From positions 1 through 64,000 of the forward strand of contig NZ_FNSU01000002.1 of assembly GCF_900105325.1 (NCBI RefSeq): a stretch of DNA of 64,000 bases, read 5' to 3'. The notes under the pieces were generated by a model. The model was not told the DNA's origin and ran no database searches. It saw nothing but the letters and a program-made list of their open reading frames with translations. This DNA is from Pseudomonas marginalis (GTDB taxonomy: Bacteria; Pseudomonadota; Gammaproteobacteria; Pseudomonadales; Pseudomonadaceae). Of the stretch, positions 39,484-47,110 are shown one piece after another. Numbering within the stretch: position 1 is the stretch's first letter; the number at the start of each line of letters is the position of its first letter. The position numbers and the translations under genes were made by a program.

Positions 39484-40208
39484 ACAAGATGGTCGGGTTG
39501 TGGGCGCACCCGCGTTCCCGTTCCACGGTGTTGGAGCGTGTGTTTATCGAGCGAGGGGATTTTGAGGTTTTCCACGAGCCGTTTGCCCATATGGCATTTT
39601 CCGCAGATTCAATGATTCCTTCGGATGAATGGGACCACAGTTTGCCCACCACGTATCAAGGTATAAAAGAGCAACTGCTCAAGGCCTGGGAAAGTACCAA
39701 TGTCTTTCACAAAGACATGTGTTACCACTGCCTGGATGACTTGAAAGTTGACCGGGACTTCCTGGCGCAACAACACAATATTTTTATTATTCGCGAGCCC
39801 GCCAGCAGCATTGTTTCCCATCACCGGGTACACCCCGATATGCCCGTGCAGGCCATCGGGCATAAAGCCTTGTACGAGATATTTTGTGTGGTCACCAAAC
39901 TCATCGGAAAAGTGCCTTATGTGATTAATGCCGATGACCTCGCCGCCGAGCCGGAGCGTGTCATTCGTAAACTGTGTGACTACTTGCAGATTGAATTTTT
40001 GCCCCGTGCCATGACATGGAAACGTGAATGTCCACGACAGTGGAAAACCTGGAGAAGTTGGCATGTGGCGGCGGAGAACAGTGAACGCATTGCTCTGCCG
40101 GATAAACCTGCTATCGATATGGATACTTTCGATCAGTCGCCAAAATTAAAAGCCTTTTACGAATACCACCGACCCTTCTACGCACGCATGAATGAATTTT
40201 GCCAATAA
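39480..40208 (+). CDS. PAPS-dependent sulfotransferase family protein
   Basis: This 242-aa P-loop protein has the 5'-phosphosulfate loop as WAHPRSRSTVLERVF (residues 8-22). The 3'-phosphate-binding segment is probably IIREPASSIVSHHR (about 101-114), with the conserved Arg and Ser. The family transfers sulfate from PAPS to a hydroxyl or amine. Its ATGA overlaps the stop of the fusion gene, so it is translationally coupled. The APS kinase encoded later in the run could supply PAPS. Composition is more AT-rich than the genes after it. The acceptor is unknown. Confidence 0.75.
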   Translation: MNKMVGLWAHPRSRSTVLERVFIERGDFEVFHEPFAHMAFSADSMIPSDEWDHSLPTTYQGIKEQLLKAWESTNVFHKDMCYHCLDDLKVDRDFLAQQHNIFIIREPASSIVSHHRVHPDMPVQAIGHKALYEIFCVVTKLIGKVPYVINADDLAAEPERVIRKLCDYLQIEFLPRAMTWKRECPRQWKTWRSWHVAAENSERIALPDKPAIDMDTFDQSPKLKAFYEYHRPFYARMNEFCQ

Positions 40209-40218
40209 GGATTGTTGT

Positions 40219-40944
40219 ATGAAAAAGTTGATTGTCACCGGTGCGGCCAATGGGATCGGCCGGGCTACTGTGGAAAAGGCTATCCAGGCAGGTTATTTCG
40301 TTATCGGTGCCGACAAGGATGCCGAAGGCCTGCGTGCATTACAGCGCACTTACACGGCGGATGTATTGGAAACCCATGTCGCGGACTTTTCGGATAATGC
40401 GCTGATCAAGGGTTTTATCCCTGCGCTGTACGAGCGCCACGCAACTATTCATGCATTAATCAATAACGCCGGTATTTACCACGGCAAAAGCATCTACGCC
40501 TATTCCGATGCCGAAGTGGACGAAATCCTGACTGTGAACCTCAAGGCCTTGGTCTATCTCTCCAAAGACTTCGCCGAACGGGAGATGAAACACGAGGCGC
40601 CGCGCTGCATCGTCAATATCGCCTCGGTGGCGGGCGAAGTGGGCAGTTGTGATGCTTTGTACGGCGCCACCAAGGCGGCGGTGATCGGCCTGACCAAAGC
40701 CAATGCCTGGAATTTTGCGCCGTTCGTGCGGGTTAACGCAGTGTCGCCGGCGCTGATCCACGACACCGCCATCTACGACACCATCCCTGAATACCGCCGC
40801 GCCGAGTACGCGCGCCAGGAAATCCTCAAGGAACCGATCCTGCCCGGCGGCGTCGCCGAGGTCATTTTGCTGGTGATCAGCGATGCCATGCGGCATGTCA
40901 CCGGCAAGGTCATTCCGGTAGACAATGGAGCCTACCCACGATGA
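40219..40944 (+). CDS. Short-chain dehydrogenase/reductase in the biosynthetic cluster
   Basis: The 241-aa classical SDR has the nucleotide-binding motif TGAANGIG (residues 6-13), NNAG, catalytic Ser in NIASVAGE and YGATK for Tyr and Lys. It probably oxidises or reduces a hydroxyl/keto group of the pathway intermediate with NAD(P). The ATG at 40219 is chosen because AAGGAT lies 7 bases before it; another in-frame ATG nine codons upstream overlaps the sulfotransferase gene. Its end overlaps the next gene by 4 bp (ATGA). Confidence 0.87.
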   Translation: MKKLIVTGAANGIGRATVEKAIQAGYFVIGADKDAEGLRALQRTYTADVLETHVADFSDNALIKGFIPALYERHATIHALINNAGIYHGKSIYAYSDAEVDEILTVNLKALVYLSKDFAEREMKHEAPRCIVNIASVAGEVGSCDALYGATKAAVIGLTKANAWNFAPFVRVNAVSPALIHDTAIYDTIPEYRRAEYARQEILKEPILPGGVAEVILLVISDAMRHVTGKVIPVDNGAYPR

Positions 40945-42077
40945 GCCCGTCAGCCCCCAAGAAGAAACTGCTGCTGGTGGGCGCAGGCAACCTGTGCCTG
41001 CAGATCCTGAAGATTCTCGGGCCGAAAAATGCCTTTGAATTCGTGGTGCTGGGGCGCAATGAAGACGCGACCGTGCGGCTATGCAACCTGGTGGCCCTGT
41101 CGTGTGCGCAGTTGGGGCACTGCATCACGATCAAGCCGGTGATCGCCGACCTCACCGATATCGACCGGGTCACCCAGGTGCTGCGTGCAGAGGCGCCGGA
41201 CCTGGTGGTGAACTGCGCGTCGTTGCAGTCGTGGCGTGTGATCACCGGGTTGCCCAGGCTCTCGTTCGAGCAACTCGACCAGGCGCAGTTCGGCCCCTGG
41301 CTGCCCATGCACCTGACGCTGATGCATCACTTGATGCAGGCGGTGAAAGCCTCCGGTATCGCGGCCAGGACGGTCAACGCGGCCTTTCCCGATGCGGTCA
41401 ACCCGATCCTGGCCAGGGTCGGGCTGGCGCCGGATATTGGCGTGGGCAATGTCGCCAACCTGATCCCGGCGCTGCGATTTTCCATCGCGCGGCTGCTGGA
41501 GTGTGCGCCTGCCGATGTGCAGGTGTGCCTGTATGCCCAGCACTATTTCAGCCACTACGTGCCGCGCGGCGGCTTGCCCCCGCGTGCCAGCTACCGCTTG
41601 TTGCATGAGGTGCGCGACCGCCCGGCCGCGGCCCACCTGCCGGCCGAAGCGATTTTTTCCACGGTTAAATCCGAGTTCCGCCGCCTGGGCGGTATCGATG
41701 GGCAGTTCCTCACGGCGTGCTCGGCCGTCACCGTGATCGAAGGGTTGTTTTCGCCCACGCCGGTGCTGGTGCACGCGCCCGGCCCGCTGGGGTTGCCGGG
41801 CGGCTATCCGGTGTGGCTGCAGGAGGGGCAGATCAAGGTGCAGTTCAGCGCCGACTGCCCCCAGGACGAAGCGGTGCGTATCAACACCATCTGCCAGAGC
41901 CAGGATGGCATCGATGAGATTCATTGCGATGGCTCGGTCACCTATAACCCGCAATGCATGGCCGTGATGCAGGCGATGCTGGGGTACTCGAAGAAAACCA
42001 TGTCCATCGAACAGTCCGCCGAGTTTGCCCACGAGCTGTCGAGCAAATACCTGTCTTTCAAACATTCAACCTGGTAG
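40941..42077 (+). CDS. Saccharopine dehydrogenase-like NAD(P)-binding protein
   Basis: This 378-aa protein has an N-terminal Rossmann fold (LLLVGAGNLCLQILKIL, residues 10-26; LVVNCASLQSW). Its C-terminal part resembles the catalytic domain of saccharopine-dehydrogenase-like proteins. True members join a keto acid and an amino group by reductive amination, forming a C-N bond, or cleave such bonds. The substrate here is unknown and similarity is modest. It is translationally coupled to the SDR gene before it. It could aminate the product of that SDR, which is inference. Confidence 0.6.
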   Translation: MSPSAPKKKLLLVGAGNLCLQILKILGPKNAFEFVVLGRNEDATVRLCNLVALSCAQLGHCITIKPVIADLTDIDRVTQVLRAEAPDLVVNCASLQSWRVITGLPRLSFEQLDQAQFGPWLPMHLTLMHHLMQAVKASGIAARTVNAAFPDAVNPILARVGLAPDIGVGNVANLIPALRFSIARLLECAPADVQVCLYAQHYFSHYVPRGGLPPRASYRLLHEVRDRPAAAHLPAEAIFSTVKSEFRRLGGIDGQFLTACSAVTVIEGLFSPTPVLVHAPGPLGLPGGYPVWLQEGQIKVQFSADCPQDEAVRINTICQSQDGIDEIHCDGSVTYNPQCMAVMQAMLGYSKKTMSIEQSAEFAHELSSKYLSFKHSTW

Positions 42078-42084
42078 GTGTGTG

Positions 42085-42855
42085 ATGAATCGGATGTCGG
42101 TGCACAAGCGCGGCGAAGTCGCCAGTTACGCCACGCAATACTCGAAAAAATTCGTCGAGCGCTGGGATGAATTGATCGATTGGGAAAAAAGAAAGGCGGG
42201 GGAGAACGGGTTCTTTGAAAACCTGCTGAAGCAGCACGGCGTGAAGTCGGTGATCGACGTCTCCACGGGCAGTGGTTTTCATGCGGTCCAGCTTAAGCAG
42301 GCGGGGTTCGATGTCGTCGCCACGGACGGCAGCAGCACGATGTTGACCAAGGCCCGGGAGAATTTTCGGCAACGCGGGTTGGCGATCGAATCGCACTACC
42401 GGGATTGGCAGGCCCTCGATCCCGCCGAACTGGGGCGCTTCGATGCTGTGGTGTGCCTGGGCAGTTCGCTGTGCCATGTGTTTGCAGCCCATGAACGGCT
42501 GGAGGTGCTGGAGAAATTCAGGGCATTGCTCAATCCGGGCGGCTTGCTGATTGTGGATCAACGTAACTTCTTTGCCATTCGCGCAGGCAAGTTCAAATCC
42601 AGCGGTCATTACTATTACTGCGGCACGCAGGCATCCGTCGGCCTGGGGCAGGTGGATGAACACGTGTGTGAGTTCATCTACTCGTTCGATAACGCCGAGC
42701 AGTATCGGTTGCAGGTCTATCCGCTGTTGCCGGGCGAGTTGAAGGGGGAGGTGCTCAAGTCCGGATTTTGCGCCCATGAGAGTTACGGGGATTTCCAGCG
42801 TGACTACGACATGATGAATTGTGATTTTGTCATCCACACGGCACGCGCCGTTTAA
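42085..42855 (+). CDS. SAM-dependent methyltransferase, glycine/sarcosine N-methyltransferase-like
   Basis: The 256-aa class I methyltransferase has motif I VIDVSTGSGFHAVQL (residues 56-70), DGSSTML for the acidic SAM contact, and LLIVDQRNFF near the active site. The block FVERWDELIDWEKR...ENGFF is characteristic of glycine/sarcosine N-methyltransferases that make sarcosine and betaine. N-methylation of an amino group in the cluster product is therefore likely. The ATG at 42085 has AGGTG 4 bases upstream. It lies 7 bp after the previous gene. Confidence 0.8.
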   Translation: MNRMSVHKRGEVASYATQYSKKFVERWDELIDWEKRKAGENGFFENLLKQHGVKSVIDVSTGSGFHAVQLKQAGFDVVATDGSSTMLTKARENFRQRGLAIESHYRDWQALDPAELGRFDAVVCLGSSLCHVFAAHERLEVLEKFRALLNPGGLLIVDQRNFFAIRAGKFKSSGHYYYCGTQASVGLGQVDEHVCEFIYSFDNAEQYRLQVYPLLPGELKGEVLKSGFCAHESYGDFQRDYDMMNCDFVIHTARAV

Positions 42856-42865
42856 GGAGTACCTG

Positions 42866-44095
42866 ATGAGCACACTGGTACACAGTAGCGCGCGCCCGTT
42901 GGACAGCGTCGTGCTGGCGGTGGTGTTGACCGGGTTCGTGGCCAGTACCTACGGGTTTGGCGTCTACCTGTTCGCCAACCTGGTGGTGGACATGCGCCGT
43001 GACATCGGTTTCGACTACACCACGGTGGGCCTGATCACCGGCGGTGCGCAGATCGGCTTCCTGCTGTTTTCATCGGTCACCAGTTACATCAGTCGTTTTT
43101 TCGAAGGCTGGAAGATCAGCCTGGTGTCGACGCTGATGACCTCCCTGGCGCTGTTGGGGCTGAGTGTCAGCAACAGTATCTGGCTGTCCGGGGCGCTGTT
43201 GATTTTGCTCGGCGGCTGCTCGGCCTCGGTGTACATCCCGTTGGCGGAGATTGTCACCAAGGGTTTCAGCCCGGGTAATCGCTCGCGGGTCATGGGGCTG
43301 ATTTCCAGCGGCACCAGCTACGGCGTGTTCATCAATGGCTTGCTGGTGTCGTTCCTTACCCTGCAGGGTGGCTGGCGCTCGATCTGGCTCACCGCGGGCC
43401 TGATCTCGGTGGCCCTGTGCGTGGTGGCCTGGTTTCTGCTGCGCAACCTGGTGGCGGACAAGGACGCCGGTTTTTCCGGGCCGCGTTCGACGGCGTTCGA
43501 GAGTCATGCACCTTGGTTGAGTCGCTCGCTGTACCTGACCTGGGCCATTGCGTTTTTGAATGGGATGGCGCTGTTGCCGTTCCAGACTTACCTGGCTCCG
43601 TTCCTGCGGGACGAGTTGGGGGTGTCGGTACAGGACGCCGGGTTTGTCTGGACCACCATTGGCGCGGTGGGCATGGCCTCGGGCTTTCTGGTGGGGTGGA
43701 TCGCCGACAAGGTGGGCGTCAGGGCGTCGCTGGCCATGTGCTTTTTGAGTGCGGGGCTGGCCGCCACCCTGGTGTTCAGTTTCAACAGCCTCCCGCTGTT
43801 CTACCTGGCGGCATTTTTGTTTGCGCTGGCGTTCTACCCCATCTTCGGGCTTGTCCCCAGCTACATCGGGCAAATCGTGCCGGTCAGCCGACTGACCCAG
43901 GCATTCGGCATTGCCAATGTGCTGATCGGCCTGGGGGGTGTGTGCGGTAACTTCCTGGGCGGTTTTTCCAAGGACCTGACCGGCTCGTTCGCGACCGTCT
44001 ACTGGGTGGTTGCGCTGTTGCTGTTCGTGCAATGCGTGATGGTATTCCTGTTGGGTAAACCGCCTGTGGCGGTGACGGAGGGTGAGCGGCCATGA
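42866..44095 (+). CDS. MFS transporter of the biosynthetic cluster
   Basis: This 409-aa protein has 12 predicted membrane helices of the major facilitator superfamily. YGFGVYLFANLV lies in helix 1 and GWIADKVGVR in the loop between helices of the second half, a typical MFS signature. AAGGAGT lies 5 bases before the ATG at 42866. The gene sits 10 bp after the methyltransferase gene and overlaps the APS kinase gene by 4 bp. It is most likely the exporter of the cluster product; import cannot be excluded. Confidence 0.87.
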   Translation: MSTLVHSSARPLDSVVLAVVLTGFVASTYGFGVYLFANLVVDMRRDIGFDYTTVGLITGGAQIGFLLFSSVTSYISRFFEGWKISLVSTLMTSLALLGLSVSNSIWLSGALLILLGGCSASVYIPLAEIVTKGFSPGNRSRVMGLISSGTSYGVFINGLLVSFLTLQGGWRSIWLTAGLISVALCVVAWFLLRNLVADKDAGFSGPRSTAFESHAPWLSRSLYLTWAIAFLNGMALLPFQTYLAPFLRDELGVSVQDAGFVWTTIGAVGMASGFLVGWIADKVGVRASLAMCFLSAGLAATLVFSFNSLPLFYLAAFLFALAFYPIFGLVPSYIGQIVPVSRLTQAFGIANVLIGLGGVCGNFLGGFSKDLTGSFATVYWVVALLLFVQCVMVFLLGKPPVAVTEGERP

Positions 44096-44706
44096 GTCAT
44101 TTTGCGGAACGTCCAGAACGGAATCTGCATGCGTTTGCGTTCAGCCATCTCGCCGCGGAACGCTCGCGTATGGGGCAAAAGCCCTTGGTCATCTGGATGA
44201 CGGGCATCTCGGCGGCCGGCAAGTCGACGATTGCCGATGCGCTGGACAGGGCCTTGCAGGCACAGGGGCGCTTGACCTGCATCATTGACGGCGACTCGGT
44301 GCGCGGCGGCCTGTGCCGCGACCTGGGTTTTACCGACAGCGACCGCGATGAAAATATCCGGCGGGTCGCCGAAGTGGCGCGCTTGATGCTGGACGCAGGG
44401 CTGGTGGTGATCGTGGCGCTGATCTCACCGTCGGCGGCCAGCCGGCATTACGCGCGCGCCATTGTCGGCAATGAGCATTTTGTCGAGGTGCATGTGGATG
44501 CGCCGCTGGAAACGGCGGAGCAACGTGACCCTAAGGGCTTGTACAAAAAAGCCCGCCTGGGGTTGATCCAACACTTCACCGGGATTGATTCGGACTACGA
44601 CGTGCCGATCTTTCCGGAAGTGCACGTGGACACCCAGGCGCTGTCTGTCGAACAGTCTGTCGCGACTATTCTCGATTGGATGGCCCGCAACGACGAGCGC
44701 ACATAG
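44092..44706 (+). CDS. cysC: Adenylylsulfate (APS) kinase
   Basis: The 204-aa APS kinase phosphorylates adenosine 5'-phosphosulfate to PAPS. The Walker A motif is GISAAGKST (residues 38-46). The substrate loop DGDSVRGGLCRDLGF followed by DRDENIRRVAEVA is diagnostic, and ALISPSA carries the active-site serine region. No cysD/cysN (ATP sulfurylase) is adjacent, so APS must come from central metabolism. The ATGA overlap with the transporter gene ties it to this operon, where its obvious use is to feed the sulfotransferase. Confidence 0.92.
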   Translation: MSHFAERPERNLHAFAFSHLAAERSRMGQKPLVIWMTGISAAGKSTIADALDRALQAQGRLTCIIDGDSVRGGLCRDLGFTDSDRDENIRRVAEVARLMLDAGLVVIVALISPSAASRHYARAIVGNEHFVEVHVDAPLETAEQRDPKGLYKKARLGLIQHFTGIDSDYDVPIFPEVHVDTQALSVEQSVATILDWMARNDERT

Positions 44707-44802
44707 CCGCTGGTCTTTGCGCCGCGGTGGCGGTGCCTGCACCTTCGGAAAACAAGGTAATCTGCGCCATCGCAGGCATACCGCGTTTTTTCAGGAGCAG
44801 GC

Positions 44803-45438
44803 ATGACGCATTTCACCGGCACTGCAAAATCCATCCGCCTGATCGGCGGGGCCCAGGTGTTGGACTTCATCAATACCACCAACGGCCGCCGCCCTGGGTC
44901 GCCGCTCAAAGTCATGGAAGAGCGGCTTACCAGTTTTCAGTTTTTCTTTGAATGGGCGCTGCACGCCTCGTTGATCTCCACCCAGGAGTTCGCTGAATAC
45001 AAGGCCATGGTGTTTGAGTCGCCTATTTCCTACCAGCCGGATCTGGACGCCATCATTGCGTTCCGCGAATGCCTGTATGCCGTGTTTTACCCGTTGTCCT
45101 TGCGCCAGGCTGCGGCCGATGACGCCTTGCAGCAGATCAACCTGAATTTCCAGCAAGGCACCGCCTGGCGGGTGCTGCGCATGGTTGATGGGACACCGGC
45201 CTGGGCGTGGAAAACCTGCACCTCTGCTCAGGAACTGAGTGCAATGTTGATCGGGCGCCTGGCGATCGAGGCCACGCAGTTGCTGGTGTCCGGTGATCTT
45301 CGCGTGCTGAAGTGCTGCACGGCCACCGACTGTGATTGGCTATTCCTGGATATCTCCAAGAACAAACTGCGCAAATGGTGCCAGATGAGCGTGTGCGGCA
45401 GCCGGGAGAAATTGAGTCGCCTTAAACAGGCGCTTTAG
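44803..45438 (+). CDS. CGNR zinc-finger (ABATE-domain) putative regulator
   Basis: This 211-aa protein has an N-terminal ABATE-like region (LIGGAQVLDFINTTNGRR) and a C-terminal zinc finger (CCTATDCDWLFLDISKNKLRKWC...CGSREK). Cysteines near residues 167, 172, 187 and 192 are spaced as in the CGNR family. CGNR proteins are small DNA-binding regulators, often near transporters. CAGGAG precedes the ATG by 7-8 bases. The 96-bp gap from cysC contains no evident terminator, so it may be part of the operon or have its own promoter. It may control the cluster. Confidence 0.78.
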   Translation: MTHFTGTAKSIRLIGGAQVLDFINTTNGRRPGSPLKVMEERLTSFQFFFEWALHASLISTQEFAEYKAMVFESPISYQPDLDAIIAFRECLYAVFYPLSLRQAAADDALQQINLNFQQGTAWRVLRMVDGTPAWAWKTCTSAQELSAMLIGRLAIEATQLLVSGDLRVLKCCTATDCDWLFLDISKNKLRKWCQMSVCGSREKLSRLKQAL

Positions 45439-45482
45439 TTTCCAGGCAGTGGCGCGGTCGACGGGTAGCAATTGCTCCACTT

Positions 45483-45501
45483 AATAGGAAGCATTACTAT
45501 T
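45483..45501. promoter_or_regulatory. Possible Fur operator before the second fecI
   Basis: AATAGGAAGCATTACTATT is an AT-rich inverted repeat (arms AATAG/CTATT) 28 bp before the sigma gene. It partly resembles the Fur consensus. Its location matches the stronger box before the other ECF sigma gene in this window. Confidence 0.35.
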
Positions 45502-45529
45502 CACGCCCCGCCTCCCCAGTGCTCCCGCG

Positions 45530-46030
45530 ATGATCCCTCAGCCGCCCCGCAGAACAGGCTTTTTCGAGCACTACGAAGAGTTGATCGGCACCTGGACACG
45601 CCGCCTGAGAAACCGTCAGCAGGCCGAGGACCTGGCCCATGACACCTTTGTGAGAGTGCTGGAGACAACCGCCTCCCAGGTAGAGCAACCGCGCGCTTAT
45701 CTGCATCAAACTGCGCGAAATATCGCCGTGGACGCCTACCGACGCGAAGACCGGCGGGAAGCCATGGCGTTGGAAGCCTTTGATCAGAGCCAGCCCCACG
45801 GCGGTGACCCGGAGCATTTCATGCACGCGATCCAGCTCGCGGACTCCATCGAGCGGGCATTGGCCGAGTTGCCGCTCAACTGCCGCAGGATCTTTATCTG
45901 GCAGAAGATCGAGGGCCTGACCCAGCAGGAGATCGCCGAGCGCCTGGGCTTGTCCAAGAACATGGTGGAAAAGTATATGATCCGCACCCTGCGGCATTTG
46001 CGTGACCGCCTGGATGCGATGGCCCCATGA
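45530..46030 (+). CDS. fecI: ECF sigma factor FecI-like
   Basis: The 166-aa ECF sigma factor has region 2 (RQQAEDLAHDTFVRVLE, PRAYLHQTARNIAVDAYRR) and region 4 (LPLNCRRIFIWQKIEGLTQQEIAERLGLSKNMVEKYM). Followed directly by fecR (small gap or ATGA overlap, depending on the fecR start) and a FecA-type receptor, it forms the classical fecIRA module in which the sigma factor drives receptor expression. The Shine-Dalgarno is weak. Confidence 0.9.
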   Translation: MIPQPPRRTGFFEHYEELIGTWTRRLRNRQQAEDLAHDTFVRVLETTASQVEQPRAYLHQTARNIAVDAYRREDRREAMALEAFDQSQPHGGDPEHFMHAIQLADSIERALAELPLNCRRIFIWQKIEGLTQQEIAERLGLSKNMVEKYMIRTLRHLRDRLDAMAP

Positions 46031-46059
46031 CACACGCTCGCTCTGAAACAGGACCTTCC

Positions 46060-47013
46060 ATGATGGATAACCGTGCCCGCGACGAAGCCGCGCAATGGTT
46101 TGTACGCCTGCAAGACGCTGGGTTGGACGCCACCGAGCGCGAGCGTTTCGATGTGTGGCGCAATGAAAAGCCCGAGCACCAATATGAATTCGATGTGCTG
46201 CAAGGCCTGTGGGGCGCCGCCGACCTGGTGCCCAAGGCCCGCTTGCAGGCGTTGGGCGAGGCGCCGGCCGAGCGTCCAAAACGTCGTGGCGTGTTGCGTT
46301 ACGCCGTCGCCGCCAGTGTGGTCGCCGTGGCCTTGGGGCTCGGCTTGTTCAGCGGCCTTGATCATCCGAAGCCCTACCGGGCCGATTTCAGCACGCGCCT
46401 GGGTGAGCATCGCCAGGTGGCATTGCCCGACGGCTCGATGATGGATTTGAACAGCCGCAGTGTTGTCTCGGTGCACTACGAAAAAGGCCGCCGCAGTATT
46501 GAACTCAAGCAGGGCGAGGCCATGTTCAATGTCGAGCATGACAGCAGCCGTCCCTTTGTGGTCGCCGCCGGTGCAGGGCAGGTGACGGTCACCGGCACGC
46601 GCTTTGATGTGCGTCGCGATGATGACCAGACCCGTGTGGTGGTCGAGGCCGGTACGGTGAAGGTGCAAGGGCGCTCACCGAACGAGGGGGTGACGCTGAC
46701 GGCGGGGCTGGGAACCCATATCAATGACCAAGGCTTGGTGGCAGCGTCCTACGCAGTGAATGCCGAGGAACTGACGGCCTGGCGCAGCGGCAAACTGGTG
46801 TTCAACAACGCATCCCTGGGTGAAGTCGCCCGTGAGGTGTCGCGTTATCGCGAGCGCCCGTTGCGCGTCAGCACACCCGCCGTTGGCAACCTGCGACTGA
46901 CCAGTGTGTTCAAGGCCAATGACACCGATGCCTTGCTCAAGGCCTTGCCCCATATCCTGCCCGTGGCCCTGAGGACCCTGCCGGATGGCAGCCAGGAAAT
47001 TATTTCACGCTGA
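46060..47013 (+). CDS. fecR: FecR anti-sigma/signal transducer
   Basis: The 317-aa protein has an N-terminal cytoplasmic sigma-binding region (DEAAQWFVRLQDAGLDATERERFDVW). One membrane helix lies near residues 88-106 (YAVAASVVAVALGLGLFSG). The periplasmic FecR domain (HRQVALPDGSMMDLNSRSVVSV, VTGTRFDVRRDD) is followed by an STN-contacting C-terminus. The ATG at 46060 is preferred because AGGA lies 7 bases upstream; an earlier ATG at 46027 would overlap the fecI stop. Confidence 0.92.
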   Translation: MMDNRARDEAAQWFVRLQDAGLDATERERFDVWRNEKPEHQYEFDVLQGLWGAADLVPKARLQALGEAPAERPKRRGVLRYAVAASVVAVALGLGLFSGLDHPKPYRADFSTRLGEHRQVALPDGSMMDLNSRSVVSVHYEKGRRSIELKQGEAMFNVEHDSSRPFVVAAGAGQVTVTGTRFDVRRDDDQTRVVVEAGTVKVQGRSPNEGVTLTAGLGTHINDQGLVAASYAVNAEELTAWRSGKLVFNNASLGEVAREVSRYRERPLRVSTPAVGNLRLTSVFKANDTDALLKALPHILPVALRTLPDGSQEIISR

Positions 47014-47110
47014 GATTCAGGTTTTTTCCGAGTTCTTCGTCTTCTCCTGCAGCTGCAACTGGTTTGCATTAACAGTCGCATACTCTTGCGATTACAGGAC
47101 TGGGGTCGAC

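Noticed and set aside
37540..44706. Reading the cluster as a sulfoquinovose (sulfo-transaldolase) degradation pathway
   Set aside because: A transaldolase alone suggested it, but the sulfotransferase, APS kinase and N-methyltransferase point to building a sulfate ester or related group. The isomerase and sulfolactaldehyde-processing genes of that pathway are absent.
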